Assembly: GCF_008039615.1 (NCBI RefSeq)
Contig: NZ_VDUZ01000002.1
Location: 124,001 to 188,000 of the forward strand
DNA from: Vineibacter terrae
GTDB taxonomy: Bacteria; Pseudomonadota; Alphaproteobacteria; Reyranellales; Reyranellaceae
Length of the DNA stretch: 64,000 nt
Direction: 5' to 3'
The notes beneath the pieces are model-generated. The model did no database searches and was not told the origin of the DNA. It worked only from the letters and a program-made list of their open reading frames with translations. Positions within the stretch are counted from its first letter, which is position 1; each line of letters starts with the position of its first letter. Shown here in pieces: positions 7,208 to 18,009 of this stretch. A program made the translations under genes and the position numbers.

Positions 7208-8977
7208 ATGAATGACGTCCGACCGACCGCCGATTTCGCACCGCTTGCCTCGCGCCGCGCTTCGGCGGCGCGTGCCGGGGCGCTGGCGCCGACCTGCCGT
7301 GGACTGAACTACTACACGATCGACGGCAGCCTGCGCGATCTGCTGCCGCTCTACATGGACGAGCCGCTGCTGGCGCACCTGACGCCACATCTTCGCGAGA
7401 TGGGCGAGCTTGCCGGCAACCGGCTGCACGATCTTTCAGACGCGTGCGAGCGCCACCCGCCGGTCCTGCACGGACGCGACAGCTACGGGCGCGACGAGGA
7501 GTGGCTCGAGTACCACCCCGCCTACCGCGAGATGGAGGCGATCGCCTTCGGCCGCTTCGGCATGCATGCGCTGACCCACCGCGGCGGCGTGATGGGCTGG
7601 CCCGAGCCCATGCCGCCGCTGGCCAAGTATGTCTTCCACTATCTTTTCGCCCAAGCCGAGTTCGGCCTGCTCTGCCCCGTCAATCTCACCGACAGCTCCT
7701 CCGAGCTGGTGCGCCGGTTCGGCAGCGAGGCCGTGCGCGCGCGCTACCTCGACCTGATGTGGAGCCAGGATCTCTCCCGCCTCCACCGCTGCGCGCAGTT
7801 CATGACCGAGAAGGCGGGCGGCTCCGATGTCGGTGCCGGCGACCTCCTGGCCGCTCGCGAGGGCGACCACTGGCGGCTGTGGGGCGAGAAGTGGTTCTGC
7901 TCCAACGTCGATGCCGAGCTCGCTGTGCTGCTGGCCCGGCCCGAGGGCGCGCCCGCCGGCGGCCGCGGGCTGGGCCTCTTCCTCATGCCCAAGACGCTGG
8001 CGGACGGCACGCGCAACGCCTATCGCATCGTGCGGCTGAAGGACAAGCTCGGCAGCCGCACCATGGCGAGCGGCGAGATCGTGTTCGAAGGCGCCGTGGC
8101 ATACCAGCTCGGCGCGCTGGACCAGGGCCTGAAGCAGATGCTGGTCATGGTGAACTCCAGCCGCGTCTCGCACCTGGCGCGCGCCGCCGGCATGATGCGC
8201 CGGTGCCTGAACGAAGCGCTGCAGGCGGCACGCCACCGCAATGCCTTCGGCAAGGCCGTCGTCGACCATCCGCTGATGCGCCGCCAGCTGCTGAAGCTCA
8301 TGGTGCCGACCGAGCAGGCGCTGTCGGCCCTGCTGCACGCCGCGACCGCGCCCGAGGCGGCGTTGCGGCTGATCACGCCGATCGCCAAGTACCGCGCCTG
8401 CCGCGACAATGTCACGGTGGCGACCGGCGCCATGGAGGCGAGAGGCGGCAACGGCTACATCGAGGACTGGCCCAATGCGCGGCTGGTGCGCGACGCCCAT
8501 CTCGGCCTGATCTGGGAGGGCACCAGTAACATCAACGCGCTCGATGCCGTGCAGCGTGCCGTCGGCAAGGCGAAGGCGCATGTCGCCCTGCGTGACGACC
8601 TGGCGGACCGGCTGGAAAAGGCGTCCGGTTTGCCGGGCCAGTTCCGCACCCGGCTTGAGGGCGCCATCGCCCAGGCTTTCCGCCTGGCCGAGGAGGTGGC
8701 GGCCCACCCCGCGCACGAACGCTTCTGCCGCATGGCCGCGGGCAGGCTCTATCACGCCACGACGGCCGCCGTGCTGGCCAGCGAAGGCCAGCGGCTGGGA
8801 GCGGCGGGCGGCGATGCCAGGCGCCTGCTGCTGTCACGCTTCGTGCTGGAGCATCGCCTGCAGCCCGACCAGCCGGCCTCGCTCGAGGCGCAGCGCTGGG
8901 AGGACGAAGCCACCGACCTGCTGCTGGCAGATGCGCCGGTGCCGCTGGCGCAGGCGGCGGCGCTGCTGATGAGGTGA
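7208..8977 (+). CDS. Acyl-CoA dehydrogenase, AidB-like
   Basis: 589 residues, longer than ordinary acyl-CoA dehydrogenases (about 380) and near AidB size. Signatures are MTEKAGGSDVGA in the middle beta domain, ARGGNGYIED, and LIWEGTSNI with the likely catalytic base Glu437. AidB relatives bind FAD and are linked to alkylation response or to dehydrogenation of branched acyl-CoAs. The enzyme is cytosolic, FAD-dependent, and would pass electrons to ETF. The next gene starts inside its stop codon, so the two are probably translated together. The divergent LysR gene is the likely regulator. The true acyl substrate cannot be read from sequence. Confidence 0.87.
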   Translation: MNDVRPTADFAPLASRRASAARAGALAPTCRGLNYYTIDGSLRDLLPLYMDEPLLAHLTPHLREMGELAGNRLHDLSDACERHPPVLHGRDSYGRDEEWLEYHPAYREMEAIAFGRFGMHALTHRGGVMGWPEPMPPLAKYVFHYLFAQAEFGLLCPVNLTDSSSELVRRFGSEAVRARYLDLMWSQDLSRLHRCAQFMTEKAGGSDVGAGDLLAAREGDHWRLWGEKWFCSNVDAELAVLLARPEGAPAGGRGLGLFLMPKTLADGTRNAYRIVRLKDKLGSRTMASGEIVFEGAVAYQLGALDQGLKQMLVMVNSSRVSHLARAAGMMRRCLNEALQAARHRNAFGKAVVDHPLMRRQLLKLMVPTEQALSALLHAATAPEAALRLITPIAKYRACRDNVTVATGAMEARGGNGYIEDWPNARLVRDAHLGLIWEGTSNINALDAVQRAVGKAKAHVALRDDLADRLEKASGLPGQFRTRLEGAIAQAFRLAEEVAAHPAHERFCRMAAGRLYHATTAAVLASEGQRLGAAGGDARRLLLSRFVLEHRLQPDQPASLEAQRWEDEATDLLLADAPVPLAQAAALLMR

Positions 8978-9762
8978 TGGGCATGGATGTGAAGCTGGAA
9001 CGCGAGCTGGCGCGGCTGATCGCCACCATGCGCCGCGACGGCCGCCAGCAGAGCGGGCTCGAGACGCGCCTGGTGCCGCCGGACAAGGACACGGCCTACC
9101 GGGTGGCGCGCCTGGTCGAGGAAGAGCTCGCCTTGCCGGTGGTCGGCTGGAAGATCGCGGCCATGAAGGAGGAGCTGCAGCGGCAGCTGCGGACCGACTC
9201 GCCTATCTATGGCCGCGTCTATGCCCGCAAGACATCGCCCGCCAGCGTCGAGCACGCGCGGCAATGCAGCCCCATCCCGGAGGCCGAGTACCAGGCGCTG
9301 CTGGGCGCCGACCTGCCGCCGCGCACCAAGCCCTACACGCGCGCCGAGGTGACCGAAGCCGTGGCCTCGCTGCACCCGGGGCTCGAGCTGGCGCAATGCA
9401 GCTTCATCCACGACGCCAGCTTCCCGCCGCTGCCCGCCATCCTGGCCGATGGCGCAGGCTCGGGCACCATCGTCTACGGGCCGCCGATCCTGGACTGGCG
9501 GACACGCGACATCGCGGGCCAGGAGGTCGTGCTTTCCTGCGACGGGCAGCCGCGCCGCCGGGGCACGGCAGGCGCAGCCCTGGACCACCCCATGGTGCCG
9601 CTGACCTGGCTTGCCAACGAGTTGTCGCGCACCGGCATCGGCCTCAAGGCCGGCCAGATGGTCAGCACCGGAACCCTCACCGGCATGCTCCGCCCCAAGG
9701 CCGGCGAGACCTATGCCGCCGATTTCGGTCCCTTCGGCAGCGTCACGGCCCGCTACACCTGA
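8977..9762 (+). CDS. Fumarylacetoacetase/2-keto-4-pentenoate hydratase family protein
   Basis: About 261 residues, starting at the ATG that overlaps the upstream stop by one base (TGATG), a sign of coupling; GTG 8974 and ATG 8983 are alternatives. The pattern GWKIAAMKEELQRQL..., EAEYQALLGADLPPR, ELAQCSFIHD, and the C-terminal MVSTGTLTGMLRPKAGETY match the MhpD/HpaH and 4-oxalocrotonate decarboxylase group. These act in meta-cleavage aromatic pathways, adding water to or decarboxylating 2-keto-enoic acids with a divalent metal. Pairing with an acyl-CoA dehydrogenase is unusual for such pathways, so the substrate is uncertain. Confidence 0.82.
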   Translation: MGMDVKLERELARLIATMRRDGRQQSGLETRLVPPDKDTAYRVARLVEEELALPVVGWKIAAMKEELQRQLRTDSPIYGRVYARKTSPASVEHARQCSPIPEAEYQALLGADLPPRTKPYTRAEVTEAVASLHPGLELAQCSFIHDASFPPLPAILADGAGSGTIVYGPPILDWRTRDIAGQEVVLSCDGQPRRRGTAGAALDHPMVPLTWLANELSRTGIGLKAGQMVSTGTLTGMLRPKAGETYAADFGPFGSVTARYT

Positions 9763-9813
9763 TCGGCGATGATCCCCGGCACCGCTTCCGGGAGCGACCG
9801 TCGACTTCTCACC

Positions 9814-9892
9814 GTCATCCCGAGCGCAGCGAGGGATCTCCCGCGAATGGAGTCTCGGCTTTCAGGAGATCCCTCGCTGCGCTCGGGATGAC
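9814..9892. repeat. Hairpin repeat family A, copy 2
   Basis: Same arms as copies at 3789 and 13603: left arm starts GTCATCCCGAGCGCAGCGAG, right arm ends CTCGCTGCGCTCGGGATGAC. It lies between the converging hydratase-like and HemL-like genes, where it could also serve as a transcription barrier. Confidence 0.9.
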
Positions 9893-9923
9893 ACCTGTAT
9901 TGCAGCCGCAGGAGAGGATTGGG

Positions 9924-11321
<1,398 letters not shown>

Positions 11322-11481
11322 GGGTCAGTCTCCGGATGGGCTGAAATACCGGCAGGAGACTACGGCCTGGCCTCGGCAACCGACAAGCGGCCTCGGCGCA
11401 CGCCTGCGTTGAGGCGCCGGGCACCGGGCGCGACGCGCGGCCACGGTGGAGATGCCGGCCGAGGCAGGCTATGATGCCGTC

Positions 11482-12372
11482 ATGCGCTTCCTGCTTGCCA
11501 TCGCCGTTGCTGCCGCGTCCCTGCTGCCGCTGACCGCCCTGGCGCAGGACCGGCAACAGGCGCCCACCCTGAAGGTCGAGATCGACGGCGAGACGGTCGC
11601 GATCCCGACGCCGTTCGGCTATTGCGACCTCGATCCGGCCGAGCCGCGCGACAAGCTGCTGATCGATGGGCTCGACCGGCTCACCCGCCAGGATCGCGTC
11701 CTGCGGCGCTTGTCGCCGTGCGACGAGCTGAAAGCCTGGCGTGCGGACAAGGCCCGGCGCGACGCGGTCGAGGTCGTTCAGTTCCTGCACGCCGCCCGTC
11801 TGGGCGACGTCGACGACGACCGGGAAGAATTCCTGCATCACGCTGTGCCGGGCGATGCCGCGGGCAAGGCCCAGGTGCTCAAGCAGGCCGCCCAGGGCTT
11901 CCCCTCCGGCCTGACCGAAGGCGACTTCAGCACCATCGGCCTGATCGAGCGCACCGAGCGGGCAGCGATCCAGGCGCAGGCAGCCATGGCCCGCGTCAAC
12001 GGTGACAGCCAGCGGCTGATCGCCGTGACGGCCATCACGGCGGTCGGCCCGGTGCCGGTCATCGCCCAGGTGCTGACGCCGTATGAGGACGGGTCCGAGC
12101 TCGACTGGATGCTGCGCGACGCCCATGAGCACGTCGACCGGCTGCTCAGCGCCAACGGTGAGGATTCGCAGCGCTTCCAGGGCCGCGCGCCGCGGGCGCA
12201 AGACCCGCTGCCGGGCGATGTGGCGACGCGCAAGACCCGCACGCCGCGGGAGCGCACCCCGGGCTTCTTCGACCACAATGGCGGCTACATCGCACTCGGC
12301 CTGGTGGTCGGCGGCGCCTTGCTGATCGCCATCGGCATGGTGGCCGCCCGCCGGCTGCGGCCGGCGCCGTAG
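11482..12372 (+). CDS. Exported, C-terminally membrane-anchored hypothetical protein
   Basis: About 296 residues from the ATG at 11482, which opens a clear signal peptide (MRFLLAIAVAAASLLPLTALAQ). The mature part has no motif I recognise; it contains a possible disulphide pair (FGYCDL, LSPCDEL). A long charged helix-rich stretch follows, then a Pro/Arg-rich linker (RKTRTPRERTP), and the end is a single membrane helix (YIALGLVVGGALLIAIGMVA) followed by AARRLRPAP. The layout is like a sortase-less wall or periplasmic domain tethered to the inner membrane. Its stop lies two bases from that of the converging Nudix gene. Confidence 0.72.
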   Translation: MRFLLAIAVAAASLLPLTALAQDRQQAPTLKVEIDGETVAIPTPFGYCDLDPAEPRDKLLIDGLDRLTRQDRVLRRLSPCDELKAWRADKARRDAVEVVQFLHAARLGDVDDDREEFLHHAVPGDAAGKAQVLKQAAQGFPSGLTEGDFSTIGLIERTERAAIQAQAAMARVNGDSQRLIAVTAITAVGPVPVIAQVLTPYEDGSELDWMLRDAHEHVDRLLSANGEDSQRFQGRAPRAQDPLPGDVATRKTRTPRERTPGFFDHNGGYIALGLVVGGALLIAIGMVAARRLRPAP

Positions 12373-12374
12373 GC

Positions 12375-12815
12375 CTATCGCGCCGCCCGGCGCGGCAGCA
12401 GCCGCAGGGCTTCGCGGTTGGTGGGCGACAGGCAGCGCGCGATCGCATCCCGCCAAGGCATCCAGACATAGCGCTCGTGCTCGGCCGGCGACAGGCGCAC
12501 CGCGCACCGCGCCGGCACCAGCGCCGAGAACGTGTGCTCGACGTTGTGGGTGACGTCGGGCGCATAGCGGTGCCGCCATGCCGGCCAGATCGTGTAGCGG
12601 TTGACCCAATGCCACGCCTGCAGCGAGCCGGCATCGATGCCGGTCTCCTCGAGCAGCTCGCGATGGGCCGTGTCGCGCAGCGTGGCGTCGCAGGCTTCAC
12701 GGGCGCCCGTGACCGACTGCCACCATCCGCGGCGCCCCACGCGCAGCAGCAGCAGCACCTGCAGGTCGGACGTGTGCACGATGACCAGCACCGATTCAGG
12801 CAAGGCGAAGGTCAT
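12375..12815 (-). CDS. nudB: Nudix hydrolase, dihydroneopterin triphosphate diphosphatase (NudB)-like
   Basis: 146 residues, the usual length of NudB. It starts PESVLVIVHT, then GRRGWWQSVTGAREACDA, and RELLEETGID forms the second half of the Nudix box. NudB removes pyrophosphate from dihydroneopterin triphosphate in folate synthesis. The phrases WQSVTG and VTHNVEHTFSALVP fit NudB better than general MutT proteins. The box appears one residue longer than the Gx5Ex7REUxEExGU consensus, with Asp in place of the first Glu. No folate gene is adjacent. Confidence 0.82.
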   Translation of the reverse strand: MTFALPESVLVIVHTSDLQVLLLLRVGRRGWWQSVTGAREACDATLRDTAHRELLEETGIDAGSLQAWHWVNRYTIWPAWRHRYAPDVTHNVEHTFSALVPARCAVRLSPAEHERYVWMPWRDAIARCLSPTNREALRLLPRRAAR

Positions 12816-12878
12816 GGGTTCTCCGAAACATGAACGATGTTAATATAGATCGGCGCACCGTGGCGAAGAGAGGATTGC

Positions 12879-13580
12879 ATGAGCGTCTTGAGTCATTCCA
12901 TCACCGCCATGGCGCTATCGGCGACGCTGTTCGTCGGCGGCCATTTCCTGCTCTCGCATGGGCTGCGCCGGCCGCTGGTGGCGGCGCTGGGCGAAGGCGG
13001 CTTCCGCGGCCTCTACACGGTCGTCGCCTTCATTGGGCTGGGATGGATGATCTGGGCGCACAAGACGGCGCCCTACGTCGCGCTGTGGGGCAATCCCCTG
13101 TGGGCGCGCCACCTGCTGGTGCTGATCATGCTGGTGGCGGTGTTCTTCTTCATGCTCGGCATGACCACGCCGAGTCCGGGCGTGGTCGGGGCCGAGACAC
13201 GCCCGATGTCCTACGATGGCGGCCTGGGCATCCACGCCATCGTGCGGCATCCCGGCCTGTGGGGCTTCGCGCTGTGGGGCGTCGGCCACCTGATCGCCAA
13301 CGGCGACGTCGCCACCGTGATCCTTGCCGGCGGCATCGCGCTGCTGGCGTTCGGCGGCATGCTCGGCATCGATGCCCGCAAGCGCCGCGCGTTTCCCGAA
13401 ATCTACGGCCGTTTCCTGGCGCACACGTCGAACATCCCGTTCGCGGCGCTGGCCGCCGGCAAGGTGCGGCTCGACTGGTCGAAGATCGGCCTCTGGCGCC
13501 TTGCCCTGGCGCTGGCGGTCTACCTGGTGCTGCTGTTCACCCACCGCTGGTTCATCGGGCTGAGCGCGCTGCCGGTTTGA
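12879..13580 (+). CDS. nnrU: NnrU family integral membrane protein
   Basis: 233 residues with about six membrane helices, beginning near ALSATLFVGGHFLLSHGLRRPL. The FLLSHGLRR, FRGLYTVVAFIGLGWMIW, HAIVRHPGLWGFALWGVGHL and DARKRRAFPEIYGRF stretches match NnrU, a protein first found beside nitric oxide reductase genes and required for denitrification in some bacteria; it is related to isoprenylcysteine methyltransferase-like membrane enzymes. No nitrogen-oxide genes are nearby here, so the denitrification role is not supported by context. It is located in the inner membrane. Confidence 0.85.
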   Translation: MSVLSHSITAMALSATLFVGGHFLLSHGLRRPLVAALGEGGFRGLYTVVAFIGLGWMIWAHKTAPYVALWGNPLWARHLLVLIMLVAVFFFMLGMTTPSPGVVGAETRPMSYDGGLGIHAIVRHPGLWGFALWGVGHLIANGDVATVILAGGIALLAFGGMLGIDARKRRAFPEIYGRFLAHTSNIPFAALAAGKVRLDWSKIGLWRLALALAVYLVLLFTHRWFIGLSALPV

Positions 13581-13602
13581 AAGCACGACCCGCCGCCACC
13601 GT

Positions 13603-13681
13603 GTCATCCCGAGCGCAGCGAGGGATCTCCCGAGGATTGAGGCTCCTTGCGCAGGAGATCCCTCGCTGCGCTCGGGATGAC
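13603..13681. repeat. Hairpin repeat family A, copy 3
   Basis: Third copy with the same inverted arms (GTCATCCCGAGCGCAGCGAG at the left; CTCGCTGCGCTCGGGATGAC at the right). It lies between the converging nnrU and scfR genes. The variable centre differs from that of the other two copies while the arms are nearly identical. Confidence 0.9.
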
Positions 13682-13691
13682 AGCTAATGCC

Positions 13692-15110
13692 TCACGCCAC
13701 CGGATAGGGCGCGAACCGGCTACGATGCGCGTCGATGGCAAGTGTGCGGCCGATGGGCGGAAAGGCCCGTTGCGGACATGCCGGCCGCTCGCAGACCTTG
13801 CAGCCGACGCCGATCGGCGTGGCCGCCTCGGGGTCGTTGAGGTCGAGGCCCTTGGCGTAGACCAGCCGCGCGGCGTGGCGCACGTCGCAGCCCAGGCCGA
13901 TGGCGAACGTCTTGCCTGGCGCGCCATAGCCGCCATGGCCACGCGCGACGGTGCGCGCGATCCAGAGATAGGTGCGCCCATCGGGCATGCGCGCGAGCTG
14001 CGTCAACACGCGGCCCGGCTGTGTGAACGCCTCATACACGTTCCACAGCGGACACGTGCCGCCCACGCGCGAGAAATGAAAGTCCGTCGCCGACTGGCGC
14101 TTGGACATGTTGCCGGCACGATCGACACGCACGAAGAAGAAGGGCACGCCGCGTGCTCCGGCTCGCTGCAGCGTGCTCAGCCGATGGCAGATGGTCTCGA
14201 AGCCGACACCGAACTGCCGCCCGAGGCGCTCGATGTCGTAGCGCAGCGCCTCGGCAGCACGCAGGAAGGCGCCATAAGGCAGGATCAACGCGCCGGCGAA
14301 ATAATTCGCCAGCCCGATGCGCGCCAGGGTCTGTGCCTCATCGCCCGAAAAGGCCGCCTCGTCGGCGATGCGATGCAATGCGGCGCCCATTTCGAGAAAG
14401 GCGAGCTGCGTCGCCATCTGGAAGGCCTGCTGGCCCGGCCGCAGGTGTGCCGACAGATGCAGCACCCGGCTGGCCGGATCATAGCGGCGCTGCACGCCCT
14501 CGCCCGCCGCATCGCCGGCATTGATCGCGACACGTACCCCGTGGCGGCGCGCCAGATAGTCGGCAAGGCCTGTGTTCACGACGCCGGCGGCCAGTCCCGC
14601 GGCGGCATGCAGATGCTCGGCCGCGTCGTCCAGCTCGGCGATATGGTTGTGTCGGGCATAGAAGAAGTCACGTACCTCTTCGTACGGCATGGGCGGTGGC
14701 GCCGTGGCCTGCCAATCGTCGCCCAGGCGCATGGCCATGGCCTCGGCCCGATCCACGGCCGCACGGTAGCGCCGATGCAGCGACAGCAGCGCACGGCCAA
14801 CCGCCGGCATGTTGGCGGCCAGCTCGCGGGTCTCCGCCATCGAGACGGCCTCGCCGCTGCCGGCGTCGGGCAAAGCATCACGCAGGTCGGCGATCAGCCG
14901 CGCCTCCTCGCCTTCGGAGAAGAGCTGCACGTCGACGCCGAAGACCGCGTTGAGGCGCAGCAGCACAGGCACGGTCAGCGGCCGCTGGTTCTTCTCCAGC
15001 TGGCTGAGATAGCTCGCCGACAGCTCGAGCGCGTCGGCGAGCGCAACCTGGGTCAGGCCGCGCTCCTCGCGCAACCGGCGCAGCCGCACGCCCATGAACG
15101 TCTTGCGCAT
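13692..15110 (-). CDS. scfR: ScfR/RamB-family short-chain fatty acyl regulator (XRE + ImmA/IrrE-like domain)
   Basis: 472 residues. An N-terminal XRE helix-turn-helix (LRRLREERGLTQVALADALELSASYLSQ; here MRKTFMGVRL opens the protein) is followed by an IrrE/ImmA-like metallopeptidase-type domain and the DUF2083 C-terminal region with Cys pairs (GVGCKVCERPACPQRAFP). This architecture is that of RamB, MccR and ScfR, regulators of acetate and propionate use. It is divergent from prpD-prpC-prpB, so control of the methylcitrate cycle is a firm inference. Direct CGCAAACTC repeats in the gap may be its operator. Confidence 0.88.
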   Translation of the reverse strand: MRKTFMGVRLRRLREERGLTQVALADALELSASYLSQLEKNQRPLTVPVLLRLNAVFGVDVQLFSEGEEARLIADLRDALPDAGSGEAVSMAETRELAANMPAVGRALLSLHRRYRAAVDRAEAMAMRLGDDWQATAPPPMPYEEVRDFFYARHNHIAELDDAAEHLHAAAGLAAGVVNTGLADYLARRHGVRVAINAGDAAGEGVQRRYDPASRVLHLSAHLRPGQQAFQMATQLAFLEMGAALHRIADEAAFSGDEAQTLARIGLANYFAGALILPYGAFLRAAEALRYDIERLGRQFGVGFETICHRLSTLQRAGARGVPFFFVRVDRAGNMSKRQSATDFHFSRVGGTCPLWNVYEAFTQPGRVLTQLARMPDGRTYLWIARTVARGHGGYGAPGKTFAIGLGCDVRHAARLVYAKGLDLNDPEAATPIGVGCKVCERPACPQRAFPPIGRTLAIDAHRSRFAPYPVA

Positions 15111-15135
15111 CGCATCCGGCCGATTTCACAAACTT

Positions 15136-15166
15136 CGCAAACTCACACTGAAATGTACGCAAACTC
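15136..15166. promoter_or_regulatory. Candidate ScfR operator: direct repeats
   Basis: Within the 162-base gap between scfR and prpD, CGCAAACTC occurs at 15136-15144 and again at 15158-15166, 22 bases apart (about two helical turns). A related TTGCAAAT lies at 15207-15214. The RamB site of Corynebacterium contains a TTTGCAAA-like core, so these are good candidates for ScfR binding. The region is also AT-richer than its surroundings. The assignment is inferred from position and similarity. Confidence 0.5.
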
Positions 15167-15272
15167 GCACCATTCCGCCTGTTCCAATCTACCACCGGCT
15201 GCGGATATTGCAAATCAGAGCGGCAGGTAAGATCACTCAGATAGCCTGTCAGCACGATCGACGAGGCATGAC

Positions 15273-16811
15273 GTGAAACTTCACACGATCCGCACACACA
15301 AATCCGTCGAGAAGCTGAAACGCGAAGCGCAGCTCGCGTGGAGGATCGCCGAGGTCGCGGCCGACCCGGTGCCGGTCGCCGACGACGTCATCGACATGAT
15401 CGGCAACCGGATCATCGACAATGCCGCGGTTGCGGCAGCGGCGATCAGCCGCCGCCCCGTCGCCAGCGCGCGGGCCCAGGCGGCAGCGCATCCTGGCCGC
15501 CCCGGCGCGACGCTGTTCGGGCTCTCACCACGGGCATCGTGCCGCGTATCGCCGGAATGGGCGGCATGGGCCAATGGCGTGGCCGTGCGCGAGCTCGACT
15601 TCCACGATACGTTCCTCGCCGCCGACTACTCCCATCCCGGCGACAACATCCCAGCGGTGCTGGCTGTGGCGCAGCATTGCGGCCGCAGCGGCGCGGCGCT
15701 GCTGCGCGGCATCGCGACGGCCTATGAGATCCAGGTCAACCTCGTCAAAGGCATCTGCCTGCACGAGCACAAGATCGACCACATCGCCCATCTCGGACCG
15801 GCGGCAGCCGCCGGAATCGGCACTGTCCTGGATCTGCCGGTCGAGACGATCTACCAGGCCGTGCAGCAGGCGCTGCATGTCACCACGACGACACGCCAGT
15901 CGCGCAAGGGTCAGATCTCGAGCTGGAAGGCGTACGCCCCGGCCTTCGCCGGCAAGATGGCGGTCGAGGCCGTCGACCGCGCGTTGCGCGGCGAAGGCGC
16001 ACCTTCGCCGATCTATGAAGGCGAGGACGGGGTCATCGCCTGGCTGCTGAGCGGTCCGGGCGCCGCGTACCAGGTGCCGCTGCCCGAACCCGGCGAACCC
16101 AAGCGCGCGATCCTGGAGACCTACACCAAGGAGCATTCGGCCGAGTACCAGAGCCAGGCGCTGATCGACCTCGCGCGGCGCCTCGGGCCGCGGCTGGGCG
16201 ACCTATCGCGGGTACGCGAGATCGTGATCCACACCAGCCACCACACCCACAACGTGATCGGCACAGGCGCGGGCGACCCGCAGAAGATGGACCCGAACGC
16301 CAGCCGAGAGACGCTGGACCATTCCATCATGTACATCTTCGCGGTCGCGCTGCAGGACGGCGGCTGGCACCATGAACGTTCGTATGCCCGCGAGCGCGCG
16401 GCGCGACCCGACACGGTGGCGCTCTGGCACAAGATCCGCACGGTCGAGGATCCGGCCTGGACGCGGCGCTACCACAGCCCCGACCCGAACGAGAAGGCGT
16501 TCGGCGGCCGCGCCGAGGTGGTCTTGGACGACGGGTCGGTGATCGCGGACGAGATTGCCGTCGCCGACGCGCACCCGCTGGGCGCGCGGCCGTTCACGCG
16601 CCAGAACTACATCGACAAGTTCCGCACCCTGGCCGCCGGCGTCATCTCGAGCGCCGAGCAGGACCGCTTCCTCGGCGCCGTCGCGCGCCTGCCGGTCCTG
16701 GCAGCCGATGAGCTGCTCGAGCTGAGCTTCATCGTCGATCCGGACCTGCTCGGACGGGCTCATGCTCGCGGCATCTTCGACTGGCACACGCTGGACGGCA
16801 TCACCGGATAG
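15273..16811 (+). CDS. prpD: 2-methylcitrate dehydratase PrpD
   Basis: 512 residues of the MmgE/PrpD family. The start is a GTG at 15273 with ACGAGG upstream. Family features are [14 protein letters not shown] near the start, [30 protein letters not shown], the [16 protein letters not shown] segment, and [17 protein letters not shown]. PrpD converts 2-methylcitrate to 2-methyl-cis-aconitate in the methylcitrate cycle, the route that oxidises propionyl-CoA to pyruvate and succinate. It is first in a prpD-prpC-prpB order, with an 11-base gap before prpC, and is probably controlled by the divergent ScfR. Confidence 0.94.
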   Translation: MKLHTIRTHKSVEKLKREAQLAWRIAEVAADPVPVADDVIDMIGNRIIDNAAVAAAAISRRPVASARAQAAAHPGRPGATLFGLSPRASCRVSPEWAAWANGVAVRELDFHDTFLAADYSHPGDNIPAVLAVAQHCGRSGAALLRGIATAYEIQVNLVKGICLHEHKIDHIAHLGPAAAAGIGTVLDLPVETIYQAVQQALHVTTTTRQSRKGQISSWKAYAPAFAGKMAVEAVDRALRGEGAPSPIYEGEDGVIAWLLSGPGAAYQVPLPEPGEPKRAILETYTKEHSAEYQSQALIDLARRLGPRLGDLSRVREIVIHTSHHTHNVIGTGAGDPQKMDPNASRETLDHSIMYIFAVALQDGGWHHERSYARERAARPDTVALWHKIRTVEDPAWTRRYHSPDPNEKAFGGRAEVVLDDGSVIADEIAVADAHPLGARPFTRQNYIDKFRTLAAGVISSAEQDRFLGAVARLPVLAADELLELSFIVDPDLLGRAHARGIFDWHTLDGITG

Positions 16812-16822
16812 CGGAGCAGATC

Positions 16823-17986
16823 ATGGCAGACCATAAGAGCCCCACCCCGAAGAAATCCGTGGCTCTGTCGGGCGTCGCGGCCGGCAACACCGCGCTGTGC
16901 ACCGTCGGGCGGTCCGGAAACGATCTCCACTATCGCGGCTACGACATCCTCGACATCGCCGAGCGGTGCGAGTTCGAGGAGATCGCCCATCTGCTGGTGC
17001 ACGGTACGCTGCCGGCCCAGGCGCAGCTTGCGGCCTACAAGGCAAAGCTGAGGGCGCTGCGGGGCTTGCCGGCGGCGGTGAAGCGGGCACTGGAGGCGAT
17101 CCCCGCCGCGGCGCATCCCATGGACGTGATGCGCAGCGGCGTCTCGGCGCTGGGCTGCGTGCTGCCCGAGGCCCCCGATCACAGCCATGCCGGCGCGCGC
17201 GACATCGCCGACCGCCTGATGGCCAGCCTCGGATCGATGCTGCTCTACTGGCACCACTACGCGCATCACGGGCGCACGATCGACGTCGAGACCGACGACG
17301 ATAGCATCGCGGCCCACTTCCTGCATCTGCTGCATGGCCAGCGTCCCCGCGAAAGCTGGGTCCAGGCGATGCACACGTCCCTGATCCTCTATGCCGAGCA
17401 CGAGTTCAACGCCTCGACCTTCACGGCGCGCGCCATCGCCGGTACGGGCGCGGACGTCTATTCGGCCGTCACCGGCGCGATCGGCGCGCTGCGTGGCCCC
17501 AGGCATGGCGGCGCCAACGAGGTCGCGTTCGACATCCAGAAGCGCTACGACGACGCCGACGCGGCGGAAAGCGATATCCGGCGCCGCATCGCGGCGAAGG
17601 AGGTCGTGATCGGCTTCGGCCATCCGGTCTATACCGTCGCCGACCCACGCAACACGGTGATCAAGACAGTGGCGCGGCGATTGTCGCTGGAGGCCGGCGC
17701 CCCCAGGATGTTCGAGATCGCCGATCGCATCGAGGCCGTGATGGCCCAGACCAAGCGGATGTTCGCGAACCTCGACTGGTTCAGCGCCGTCTCGTACCAC
17801 ATGATGGGCGTGCCGACCGCGATGTTCACCCCGCTCTTTGTGATCGCCCGCACATCGGGCTGGTGTGCCCACATCGTCGAGCAGCGCATAGACAACAAGA
17901 TCATCCGCCCGTCCGCCAACTATGTCGGGCCGGAGCACCGGCCCTTCGTGCCGATCGCAGAGCGTGGCAAGGACCGCGCTGCATGA
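16823..17986 (+). CDS. prpC: 2-methylcitrate synthase PrpC
   Basis: 387 residues, the size of type II-like methylcitrate synthases. Citrate synthase signatures are present: [14 protein letters not shown] and GFGHPVY carry the two active-site His residues, and FANLDWFSA carries the Asp. The N-terminus [14 protein letters not shown]...YRGYDI is typical of PrpC rather than housekeeping citrate synthase. It condenses propionyl-CoA with oxaloacetate to give 2-methylcitrate. It lies between prpD and prpB on the same strand with short gaps, consistent with one operon. Confidence 0.94.
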   Translation: MADHKSPTPKKSVALSGVAAGNTALCTVGRSGNDLHYRGYDILDIAERCEFEEIAHLLVHGTLPAQAQLAAYKAKLRALRGLPAAVKRALEAIPAAAHPMDVMRSGVSALGCVLPEAPDHSHAGARDIADRLMASLGSMLLYWHHYAHHGRTIDVETDDDSIAAHFLHLLHGQRPRESWVQAMHTSLILYAEHEFNASTFTARAIAGTGADVYSAVTGAIGALRGPRHGGANEVAFDIQKRYDDADAAESDIRRRIAAKEVVIGFGHPVYTVADPRNTVIKTVARRLSLEAGAPRMFEIADRIEAVMAQTKRMFANLDWFSAVSYHMMGVPTAMFTPLFVIARTSGWCAHIVEQRIDNKIIRPSANYVGPEHRPFVPIAERGKDRAA

Positions 17987-18009
17987 ACAACAGAACCAGG
18001 GAGCACCAA

